Below, one piece after another: positions 28,701 through 31,274 of a DNA stretch of 33,547 nucleotides. Origin of the DNA: Phoronis ovalis (Eukaryota > Phoronida > Phoronidae); assembly GCA_028565635.1 (NCBI GenBank), contig JAOXYB010021180.1, forward strand, positions 1 to 33,547, written 5' to 3'. Made by a program: the position numbers and the translations under genes. Position 1 is the first letter of the stretch, and each line of letters starts with the position of its first letter. Below the pieces are notes generated by a model that searched no databases, was not told the DNA's origin, and saw nothing but the letters and a program-made list of their open reading frames with translations.

Positions 28701-30413
28701 GACCTTTCATTATCCATTTAGAGTTAATTAGCATCCCAAAAGAGTACTGATCAGTATTACACAATGATTAGTATTACATTACAGTAAACCATAATAGTCA
28801 TTAACAGAGAATGATTGACCTACTTTAGATTCTACATCAAGCATGGTTTTGGTTGTAATATTTTCAGACATGATATCAGCCATTTTTTTCATATGTGACT
28901 TGATAACAGCAGAGACACTTGGACCATTCTGTGGATCATCTTCATCGTAATACTTTTCTGTTAAAAATAATAAACTTATCATCTACATTCACATAAGCAT
29001 GCTGTTTAAAACACTTGAAATATAAATTCCTGAAAGTTCCACCCACAAGAATATATACTTTTAATAGTCACTTTTATTTTATTTGCTACTTAGAAATATT
29101 TGTGATATTCATGTACAAACTCATCTAATTTAAAAATCAACAAGTTTAAATGTTGGAAGCTCAATGCAATACATATTCCATATATTAGTTATATAGCACA
29201 ATAAAACATAGTTGACTGAGAACTGTGTTAATATAATTTATTTAATGTTTACACCTTTTTTTTAACTTTTATTTTCGTTTTAAATGCATTTAATAACTAC
29301 TCACTAAGAATGGCAATATCTTCCAGTATGGCCAGTTTTGATGTCGTGGTGCGCACTTCATCTATATGTTTACTATCAGCTTTCTTAGTATTAACAACTT
29401 GCTGATTTTCTAAACCAGCAGAAGGATTTAAGTTGGTACTGTCTGGCTCAGTATCTTCTGTAATAACACGCAAATTACCAGCAGCTGCAGCAGTATCAGG
29501 TGCTGAAAGGGTAAATTCAACAATGATTAATGTATATATTTATTAAAGTTTACAACTAAAAGCGACCCTGTGGTATAGTGGTATTTTGTTTGTGATGTGC
29601 ATTTTATGATAATGAGGATATTAGTTATGCAACAAAGGTATTAAGCATTAGCTTGAACTGCAGCAGGAATCTTTATAAAAATTTAATCTAAATCATTATC
29701 ATATCATCACAAAGTGTTTGTGTTCTAAAATTTGATTGTTCCTATTGTGATTCACGGTAATACAGTAATACCTTTTGCTAATTATAAAATTCAACGTCAC
29801 AAACAAAACACCACTATATCACAGTCAGCACTTTGTTGCAAATTGTAATAAAATTCCAGGAATTGTGCAGTGTTCCGATGCCATTTCAGGAGTGATCCCT
29901 CCTGGTTGCCTCATACTATAGCTGTGAAATCTCCCAGTGGAGACAGCCATTATCAGAACACTTTTCACTGCAAGTTGTTTTCATTGAAAATTGTCCAAAA
30001 TACTCAATCACTGTGTTGAAATATTCTACCAACTTGAGTGGTATGTCTCACTATACAACCATATAGATCATGCATAACAACTGTTTCCTAATGCTCCAGC
30101 TTACAGTTTTCTAAAGAAAAATTACATTTCTAATAGAAAATTAGTCTGTTTGAAATAAATTTAAGTGTTTAGTTGAAAAACTAATTAAAGATATTGCACT
30201 TCGGTACAGTATATAGAATAAAAACATTCTAAGTGGCCAATTTACAAGATGTTATAATTTCTTACCTGGTTTTGTATTATTATTAGCTTCAGCCCCCTTA
30301 GTCTCATCCCTAGACTTTTTGTAATACTTTTTATAATCTTTTTCTTCCTCTGGTTCTTCTGGAGTTAAATCTTCTTTTCTTGGACGTGGAAGACCATCAG
30401 TAGATTTAACCAT
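671..30413 (-). CDS. Divergent axonemal-type dynein heavy chain, 5' half (45 exons, gene-level entry)
   Basis: Dynein heavy chains are microtubule motors: an N-terminal tail (DHC_N1) holds other chains, a linker (DHC_N2) swings, and a ring of six AAA modules drives it by ATP hydrolysis. Forty-five minus-strand exons join with consistent phases into 2448 codons. They cover a charged leader (1-160), DHC_N1 (about 161-780), stem, DHC_N2 (about 1020-1700), AAA1 (about 1735-1970), a disordered insert (about 1971-2244) and the first part of AAA2. Family hallmarks are [39 protein letters not shown] and GPPGSGKST. The tail resembles the DNAH5/DNAH8 (outer-arm) type, but AAA1 is unusually divergent, so a DNHD1-like or lineage-specific paralog is possible. 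I give no symbol. AAA1 keeps the Walker lysine and the acidic pair, so nucleotide binding is plausible. Introns not listed separately hold only AT-rich sequence with nothing recognisable. The 3' half lies beyond the left edge. Confidence 0.93.
1418..1677 (-). CDS. Dynein exon 44 (residues 2333-2419), AAA2 with Walker A
   Basis: [20 protein letters not shown], then [20 protein letters not shown] and [15 protein letters not shown]. Walker A GPPGSGKS (2338-2345) and the I-N-P-K-(A/S)-(V/I)-x4-L-(Y/F)-G-x4...W-x-D-G block identify AAA2, a site that in dyneins binds ATP without hydrolysing it. The residues after the P-loop ([14 protein letters not shown]) are somewhat longer and more basic than usual. 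Donor gtaggt, phase 0. Confidence 0.96.
2365..2563 (-). CDS. Dynein exon 43 (residues 2267-2332), AAA2
   Basis: [20 protein letters not shown] then [19 protein letters not shown], matching F-x2-I-(I/V)-x-D-(L/I)-F-P/S-G...W-x2-K-x-(I/M)-Q-L-Y-x2-x2-(V/L)-R-H-G. Acceptor tttttcag, donor gtaaaa, phase 1. Confidence 0.95.
2925..3070 (-). CDS. Dynein exon 42 (residues 2218-2266), end of insert and start of AAA2
   Basis: [20 protein letters not shown] is still insert; [20 protein letters not shown] returns to the dynein pattern (L-L-x-A-(L/I)-x-D-x-N-x-P-K in relatives). Acceptor tttatag, donor gtaagt, phase 0. Confidence 0.92.
3735..4346 (-). CDS. Dynein exon 41 (residues 2014-2217), large disordered insert between AAA1 and AAA2
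   Basis: 612 nt, by far the longest exon. Lys/Ser/Asn/Pro/Thr-rich with [29 protein letters not shown] and [18 protein letters not shown]. No domain recognised. The acceptor atcttcag takes 2 nt, so the exon begins 8 codons before its first Met. The donor is CCAA|gtacga, phase 1, needed by exon 42. The frame stays open further into the intron, but that part lacks support. Several Ser-Pro and Thr-Pro pairs could be kinase sites. Confidence 0.9.
4805..5010 (-). CDS. Dynein exon 40 (residues 1945-2013), end of AAA1 and start of insert
   Basis: [20 protein letters not shown] closes AAA1 (the usual Y-D-(F/W)-G-(L/M)-R-(A/S)-(I/V)-K-x-V-L segment). From about 1971 the sequence becomes charged and disordered ([20 protein letters not shown]). 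Acceptor tttacag, donor gtaagt, phase 1. Confidence 0.92.
5607..5833 (-). CDS. Dynein exon 39 (residues 1870-1945), AAA1 sensor region
   Basis: [20 protein letters not shown] then [20 protein letters not shown]. It aligns with F-I-T-M-N-P-G-Y-A-G-R...L-P-(D/E)-N-L-K-x2-F-R-P-V-(A/S)-M. The sensor asparagine (about Asn1883) and the F-R remain, but the whole P-G-Y-A-G-R stretch is gone. Donor gtaagt, phase 2. Confidence 0.95.
6046..6183 (-). CDS. Dynein exon 38 (residues 1824-1869), AAA1 Walker B
   Basis: [20 protein letters not shown] and [20 protein letters not shown]. Walker B GCFDE (Asp1831, Glu1832) is intact, so the catalytic pair of the main ATPase site is present. Family F-N-R-I after it is replaced by V-Q-C-I. 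Phase 0 both sides. Confidence 0.96.
6614..6712 (-). CDS. Dynein exon 37 (residues 1791-1823), AAA1
   Basis: [20 protein letters not shown] then [13 protein letters not shown]. It corresponds to the family's D-L-x-K-x-L-x3-x2-x-N-C-S-D-x2-D...G-(K/R)-I-x2-G-L-A. Cys replaces the usual Asn-Cys-Ser core. Phase 0 both sides. Confidence 0.94.
6860..7056 (-). CDS. Dynein exon 36 (residues 1725-1790), AAA1 with Walker A
   Basis: [36 protein letters not shown], and the P-loop [10 protein letters not shown] (1779-1788). The usual dynein loop is GPAGTGKTET. The Gly frame, Lys1785 and Thr1786 are kept, so ATP binding is likely possible. The exon ends AAG|gcaagt, a GC donor, which gives the phase 0 needed by exon 37. 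No usable GT donor fits. Confidence 0.95.
7552..7566. other. Short perfect palindrome in intron 35
   Basis: acccctcagaggggt, 7-bp arms around one base, next to tagtaccgtaagtactat. Stem potential is clear. No function assigned. Confidence 0.6.
7675..7806. repeat. TACATA/CATATA microsatellite
   Basis: About 130 bp of imperfect catata/tacata units in intron 35 (7057-7944). The minus-strand Met-Tyr-Val-Tyr frame across it is an artefact of the repeat. Confidence 0.95.
7945..8053 (-). CDS. Dynein exon 35 (residues 1689-1725), approach to AAA1
   Basis: [20 protein letters not shown] and [16 protein letters not shown]. It corresponds to the F-x-W-x2-(Q/N)-(L/F)-R-(Y/C)-Y segment immediately upstream of AAA1. 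Acceptor atttcag, donor gtatac, phase 1. Confidence 0.94.
8507..8731 (-). CDS. Dynein exon 34 (residues 1614-1688), DHC_N2
   Basis: [20 protein letters not shown] then [20 protein letters not shown]. It has the Y-P-x-Q-V...W-T-x-(E/D)-x-E block, and ends RLRLEQLIT before a gttagt donor. Seventy-five codons, phase 0. Confidence 0.95.
8969..9103 (-). CDS. Dynein exon 33 (residues 1569-1613), DHC_N2
   Basis: [20 protein letters not shown] and [15 protein letters not shown], ending WALK: the V-E-x-W-L-x2-(V/L)-x2-x-M-x2-T-(L/V) pattern. Phase 0 both sides. Confidence 0.95.
9419..9556 (-). CDS. Dynein exon 32 (residues 1523-1568), DHC_N2
   Basis: [20 protein letters not shown] and [20 protein letters not shown]. 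The S-x-E-G-E-x-(V/L)-x-L block that follows the linker's glycine-rich turn is recognisable. Acceptor attgtag, donor gttact (weak), phase 0. Confidence 0.9.
9557..10441 (-). other. Intron 31, nothing recognised
   Basis: 885 nt of AT-rich sequence with no dynein-like open stretch and no clear repeat. Confidence 0.55.
10442..10516 (-). CDS. Dynein exon 31 (residues 1498-1522), cassette-like insert exon
   Basis: [20 protein letters not shown] plus VVSTT. 75 nt, phase 0 on both sides, strong acceptor (caccttag) and donor (gtaagt). It continues the disordered insert of exon 30 and could be skipped without shifting the frame. Confidence 0.78.
10517..11590 (-). other. Intron 30, nothing recognised
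   Basis: 1074 nt, the largest intron in the linker region. Plus-strand frames at 10653-10850 and 11232-11450 show no motif and have atypical, AT-driven composition. I see no exon or repeat. Confidence 0.55.
11591..11792 (-). CDS. Dynein exon 30 (residues 1430-1497) with a Ser/Arg-rich insert
   Basis: Starts as a normal linker ([16 protein letters not shown]) and then runs into [20 protein letters not shown] and more Ser/His/Arg/Gly residues, a low-complexity insert. Acceptor attttag, donor gtacgt, phase 0. The Arg-Ser dipeptides could be phosphorylation sites. Confidence 0.88.
12163..12362 (-). CDS. Dynein exon 29 (residues 1364-1430), DHC_N2
   Basis: Contains [20 protein letters not shown] and [20 protein letters not shown], ending SVRPHLR. 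This is the hallmark L-x2-Y-L-x2-K-R-x2-F-P-R-F-(Y/F)-F-(L/V)-S block. Acceptor tattag, donor gtatgt, phase 2. Confidence 0.97.
12726..12818 (-). CDS. Dynein exon 28 (residues 1333-1363), DHC_N2
   Basis: [20 protein letters not shown] and [13 protein letters not shown]-x-E-(S/A)-x-R-F-x2-(V/I)-D-x2-W-x3-M pattern. Phase 0 both sides. Confidence 0.95.
13113..13376 (-). CDS. Dynein exon 27 (residues 1245-1332), DHC_N2
   Basis: [40 protein letters not shown] and [20 protein letters not shown]. All the expected blocks are present, including the W-L-x-V-Q-x-x-W-x-Y-L-E-x-(I/V)-F motif. Eighty-eight codons, phase 0 both sides. The plus-strand frame at 13129-13338 is its shadow. Confidence 0.97.
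13612..13708 (-). CDS. Dynein exon 26 (residues 1212-1244), DHC_N2
   Basis: [20 protein letters not shown] and ITEEEWTEQ: the I-x2-I-x2-A-x-K-E-x2-(L/I)-E pattern with a following Trp. Acceptor cttttag, donor gtactg, phase 0. Confidence 0.95.
13956..14065 (-). CDS. Dynein exon 25 (residues 1176-1212), DHC_N2
   Basis: [20 protein letters not shown] and [11 protein letters not shown]. The R-x-R-H-W-x-x-(L/V)-M-x-(V/L)-T-G motif is one of the best-conserved in dyneins. Phase 2 out. Confidence 0.96.
14539..14670 (-). CDS. Dynein exon 24 (residues 1132-1175), DHC_N2
   Basis: [20 protein letters not shown] then [13 protein letters not shown], matching the L-P-x3-K-x-W-x-A-Y and P-L-(L)-x2-L blocks. 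Phase 0 both sides. Confidence 0.95.
15028..15141 (-). CDS. Dynein exon 23 (residues 1094-1131), DHC_N2
   Basis: [20 protein letters not shown] and [17 protein letters not shown]: the conserved L-x2-L-Y-x-L-(Y/F) and W-x2-(V/L) pattern. Phase 0 both sides, acceptor atttcag, donor gtaaaa. Confidence 0.94.
15740..15952 (-). CDS. Dynein exon 22 (residues 1023-1093), start of DHC_N2 linker
   Basis: [20 protein letters not shown], then [16 protein letters not shown], then [18 protein letters not shown]. This is a strong match to the P-x-V-P-G-x-P-P...LFGL...YPEL signature at the start of the linker. Acceptor cttttaag, donor gtttgt. An acceptor 15 nt further in would also keep frame. Confidence 0.96.
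16222..16378 (-). CDS. Dynein exon 21 (residues 970-1022)
   Basis: [20 protein letters not shown] and [15 protein letters not shown], then [14 protein letters not shown]. It leads into DHC_N2 (W-x2-L, helical). Acceptor aaatgcag, donor gtaatg, phase 0. Confidence 0.94.
16675..16850 (-). CDS. Dynein exon 20 (residues 912-970)
   Basis: [40 protein letters not shown] and [12 protein letters not shown]. It matches the segment before DHC_N2 with its I-x4-P-I-x3-Y pattern. Acceptor ttcatag, donor gtaagc, phase 2. Plus-strand open frames here are shadows. Confidence 0.93.
17217..17348 (-). CDS. Dynein exon 19 (residues 868-911)
   Basis: [20 protein letters not shown] and [20 protein letters not shown]. 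It contains the G-P-x4-T-x-P-V-R block of the dynein stem. Forty-four codons, phase 0 at both ends. Confidence 0.93.
17672..17832 (-). CDS. Dynein exon 18 (residues 814-867)
   Basis: [20 protein letters not shown] and [20 protein letters not shown]. It has the L-W-K-D-D pattern common in dynein stems. Acceptor acttcag, donor AAG|gtaaaa, phase 0. Confidence 0.9.
18114..18218 (-). CDS. Dynein exon 17 (residues 779-813)
   Basis: [20 protein letters not shown] and [14 protein letters not shown], helical stem sequence. Acceptor aattacag, donor gtatag, phase 1. Confidence 0.88.
18735..18847 (-). CDS. Dynein exon 16 (residues 741-778), end of DHC_N1
   Basis: [20 protein letters not shown] then [18 protein letters not shown]. 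The I-P-N-x3-x-P-x-L-x2-V-Q block is typical of dynein tails. Acceptor tcacag, donor gtatga, phase 1. Confidence 0.93.
19550..19591 (-). CDS. Dynein exon 15, 42-nt microexon (residues 727-741)
   Basis: Encodes [14 protein letters not shown] between a tgcaccag acceptor and a gtgagt donor. It takes 1 nt in and leaves phase 2, so it fits between exons 14 and 16, which could also join directly. It supplies the short F-P-x-P segment seen before the IPN block in other dyneins, which favours a real exon. Confidence 0.72.
20040..20150 (-). CDS. Dynein exon 14 (residues 690-727), Ser-rich insert
   Basis: [20 protein letters not shown] and [17 protein letters not shown]. Low complexity, likely disordered, then returning to helix. 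Acceptor atttacag, donor gtgagt, phase 2. Confidence 0.85.
20442..20583 (-). CDS. Dynein exon 13 (residues 643-690)
   Basis: [20 protein letters not shown] then a Ser-rich tract [17 protein letters not shown]. The first half keeps the dynein helix pattern; the second half is an insert that extends into exon 14. Acceptor tttcag, donor gtaagt, phase 2. Confidence 0.88.
21050..22155. mobile_element. Tandem-repeat element of about 327-bp units in intron 12
   Basis: Units begin with ccaaatataaagctgatc or close variants near 21219, 21545, 21693 and 22022. Spacings are about 326, 148 (internally deleted) and 329 bp. Each full unit also has tgcactctcgggtacaaaca and a small hairpin around atggcc/ggccat, and all are GC-richer than the introns around them. 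The right end is a near-perfect hairpin (atgcccattcactat, then atagtgatgggcat, 22123-22154), and gatgcccatc recurs at the left near 21071, like short inverted ends. No transposase seen; probably a non-autonomous element with internal tandem repeats. Confidence 0.7.
22177..22270 (-). CDS. Dynein exon 12 (residues 612-642)
   Basis: [20 protein letters not shown] then [11 protein letters not shown]. Acceptor cttgtag, donor CTAA|gtatgt, phase 1. Only 22 nt separate this donor from a repeat element on its intron side. Confidence 0.85.
22271..23591 (-). other. Intron 11, nothing recognised
   Basis: 1321 nt of AT-rich sequence. I saw no exon with dynein-like pattern, no recognised repeat family and no RNA gene. 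Confidence 0.55.
23592..23741 (-). CDS. Dynein exon 11 (residues 562-611), basic, possibly alternative
   Basis: [20 protein letters not shown] then [20 protein letters not shown], strongly basic. Acceptor gctttcag is good but the donor is a weak gttgtt. It is 150 nt and phase 0 at both ends, so exon 10 can join exon 12 with or without it. The helix has the look of a calmodulin-type or acidic-surface binder, but that is a guess. Confidence 0.5.
24515..24557 (+). repeat. 43-bp direct repeat, copy 1
   Basis: agtattattgtaagtgttat followed by a segment ending caataaatat. It matches 25514-25556 with one difference and lies 999 bp from it. It sits 17 nt past the donor of exon 10 and contains AATAAA in the plus direction. 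Confidence 0.85.
24574..24672 (-). CDS. Dynein exon 10 (residues 529-561)
   Basis: [20 protein letters not shown] and [13 protein letters not shown]. Acceptor cttttcag is good. The donor is gtttgt; a nearby gtatag would leave phase 1 and run into stops in either possible next exon, so the phase-0 end is chosen. Confidence 0.78.
24673..25628 (-). other. Intron 9 with one copy of a 43-bp direct repeat
   Basis: This 956-nt intron holds the repeat at 25514-25556. Open frames at 25086-25364 (plus) and 25157-25393 (minus) overlap each other and show no family motif or phase-compatible splice sites, so they are not called. Confidence 0.6.
25514..25556 (+). repeat. 43-bp direct repeat, copy 2
   Basis: Same 43-bp sequence as 24515-24557 with a single change, 72 nt past the donor of exon 9. 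The sequences outside the repeat are not alike, so this looks like a dispersed repeat and not an exon duplication. Confidence 0.85.
25629..25754 (-). CDS. Dynein exon 9 (residues 487-528), DHC_N1
   Basis: [20 protein letters not shown] then [19 protein letters not shown], helical, phase 0 at both ends. Acceptor tttcag, donor AAG|gtaaaa. Confidence 0.88.
26030..26184 (-). CDS. Dynein exon 8 (residues 435-486), DHC_N1
   Basis: [36 protein letters not shown] and [11 protein letters not shown], following the tail pattern. Acceptor ttgtag, donor gtaagc, phase 0. Confidence 0.9.
26533..26792 (-). CDS. Dynein exon 7 (residues 348-434), DHC_N1
   Basis: [35 protein letters not shown] and [15 protein letters not shown]. 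The L-x-W-x-S-M-N-I block is a DHC_N1 signature. Acceptor tttag, donor gtatgt, phase 1 out. Confidence 0.95.
27233..27537 (-). CDS. Dynein exon 6 (residues 247-348), DHC_N1 core
   Basis: Carries the conserved tail block [20 protein letters not shown] and [20 protein letters not shown], then [20 protein letters not shown]. This is one of the clearest dynein matches in the window. In usual axonemal chains this block lies several hundred residues from the N-terminus; here it starts at about residue 255. Donor phase 2. Confidence 0.96.
27538..28138 (-). other. Intron 5, AT-rich
   Basis: No exon seen in 601 nt. The part around 27710-28030 has long A/T runs and a different texture (ggtctgacc, gatgcaggagtttttgac), which may be an old transposon fragment. 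I recognise no coding capacity. Confidence 0.5.
28139..28259 (-). CDS. Dynein exon 5 (residues 206-246), DHC_N1
   Basis: [20 protein letters not shown] then [17 protein letters not shown], equivalent to the W-Y-x3-L-x3-L-Y motif that precedes PPVAG in DNAH5/8-type chains. Donor AAG|gtaggg, phase 0. Confidence 0.9.
28416..28552 (-). CDS. Dynein exon 4 (residues 161-206), start of DHC_N1
   Basis: [20 protein letters not shown] and [17 protein letters not shown], in the style of the DHC_N1 region just before the conserved tail blocks. Acceptor gctttcag, donor gtatgc, phase 2 out. Confidence 0.88.
28824..28957 (-). CDS. Dynein exon 3 (residues 116-160)
   Basis: [20 protein letters not shown] followed by a predicted helix [11 protein letters not shown] and MLDVESK. 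Acceptor tttttaacag, donor gtaggt. The frame stays open to a TAA beyond the donor, but the gtaggt donor gives the phase 0 exit that exon 4 needs. Confidence 0.78.
29305..29502 (-). CDS. Dynein exon 2 (residues 50-115), acidic leader
   Basis: Ala/Asn/Asp-rich, low complexity ([20 protein letters not shown]), ending in a helical stretch [13 protein letters not shown]. Acceptor ccctttcag, donor gtgagt, entry with 2 nt and exit in phase 1. Called from phase agreement with both neighbours; no dynein family motif yet. Confidence 0.75.
29503..30265 (-). other. Intron 1 with a MITE-like element
   Basis: This 763-nt intron carries the inverted-repeat element at 29558-29833. Next to it, agtgttccgatg near 29870 pairs imperfectly with tcagaacact near 29955. 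A minus-strand frame of about 45 codons across that second part has no recognised domain. Confidence 0.6.
29558..29833. mobile_element. MITE-like element with about 30-bp terminal inverted repeats
   Basis: The left arm at 29568-29597 (ctgtggtatagtggtatttt, then gtttgtgatg) matches the reverse complement of 29795-29824 at about 26 of 30 positions. Weaker pairing continues inward (attttat and aaaggtatt on both sides). No transposase frame is visible. The size of about 270 bp and the near-palindromic build suggest a non-autonomous DNA transposon. Confidence 0.6.
30266..30413 (-). CDS. Dynein exon 1 (residues 1-49), putative start
   Basis: Begins [20 protein letters not shown] and continues with a Lys/Glu/Tyr-rich stretch. 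The ATG is the first triplet after ttttag. If that acceptor is not used, the same TAG is an in-frame stop, so translation must begin at this Met. If it is used, the upstream exon is either a non-coding leader or discoidin exon D4, which is also phase 0. Donor CAG|gtaag, phase 1. Confidence 0.75.
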
Positions 30414-30536
30414 CTAAAATACAAAAGTTATCTCCATGCACATGCATTCAGATTAAATATTTTTATTATTATTATTTAGCATTATTTTGTCAACAAATAG
30501 ACTATTGTCATGGGTACTCTCCCTCTCCCTCTCCCT

Positions 30537-30598
<62 letters not shown>

Positions 30599-31094
30599 AT
30601 TAGATACAACAGTGCAGTAGCTAGTGAAATAGGTTAGTCAAACAGAGAGAAGAATGGATCTCGATTTGTATTTATTTCGCTCTTGTTAAATTGAAGGAAT
30701 ATAACGACAATTGACTATGGTTTAGCCTTGACATTACTTGAGAAGCACATTAACGGTTGGATGTATTCAGACTGGTTGCAAGCTAATCGTACAACAATGA
30801 TATTTAGATAATTATCATCTAGTTACACTGGTTACACACTCTACAACCCTGTTTTTCAAAAGTCTGTGTAATTAAATGCATTCTAGGACAGTGTAGGACT
30901 ATTTATAGAAATGATAATGCAGTATAAAGCAGTAGCTCTTTCTGACAAACAGAATGAGGTATTGTATGACATCAAACGCCCCATTTAACTACTTGAAGTC
31001 TATAACTAACTACAAATGCATTCACTGTACTATATACATACGTGCTAAAATAGTGTAACAGTAATTTCTCATGCAAGCCTCTGAGTTGACTCAC
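30414..31094 (-). other. Region between the discoidin exons and the dynein ATG exon: intron or promoter
   Basis: I searched the minus strand here for the missing end of the discoidin domain (an ARYVRLRP-like exon) and did not see it. Reading through the D4 donor gives about 40 unrelated codons before a TGA. The region holds a GA/GGGAGA tract and ends in a splice-acceptor-like stretch (cttttgtattttag) directly before the ATG. It may be an intron of a fusion transcript, or the 5' region of the dynein with a non-coding first exon. Confidence 0.5.
30516..30595. repeat. CTCTCC then CT simple repeat (GA/GGGAGA on the coding strand)
   Basis: About 80 bp of pure polypyrimidine on the plus strand: several CTCTCC units followed by about 45 bp of CT. 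On the dynein coding strand it is a polypurine tract about 100 nt upstream of the first dynein exon. Such tracts can form triplexes and bind GAGA-type factors. A role here is not shown. Confidence 0.95.
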
Positions 31095-31274
31095 CTGAAC
31101 AGTATTTCGATCCTTATTCCCGCGAAATAACCTCATTACACCGTTTTCAGTGTAAGGAGTCCAAGAGGAACCATCGCTACTGTATTTCAGGAAGTAAGAA
31201 TAAACGTACTGTGTATAGCCATCTCTTCCTTGCGTGGCAACACTGGTGATTTGTTTTAGCGATGAAAATGCCGC
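31095..31274 (-). CDS. Discoidin exon D4: second half of the second domain, without its last strand
   Basis: Sixty codons, phase 0 at both ends: AAFSSLKQITSVATQGRDGY, YFLKYSSDGSSWTPY and GVMRLFRGNKDRNTVQ, then CAG|gtgagt. In other family members about 35 more residues follow GN.DRNTV to finish the barrel. They are absent here and were not found in the DNA before the dynein ATG exon. Confidence 0.85.

Noticed and set aside
29568-29650. tRNA-like start (ctgtggtatagtggta)
   Set aside because: Resembles a tRNA A-box but there is no matching B-box, anticodon arm or acceptor stem. It is better explained as the arm of the MITE-like element.
29835-29990. Minus-strand frame of about 45 codons next to the MITE-like element
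   Set aside because: No recognised domain, no discoidin tail motif and no phase-compatible splice pair between dynein exons 1 and 2.
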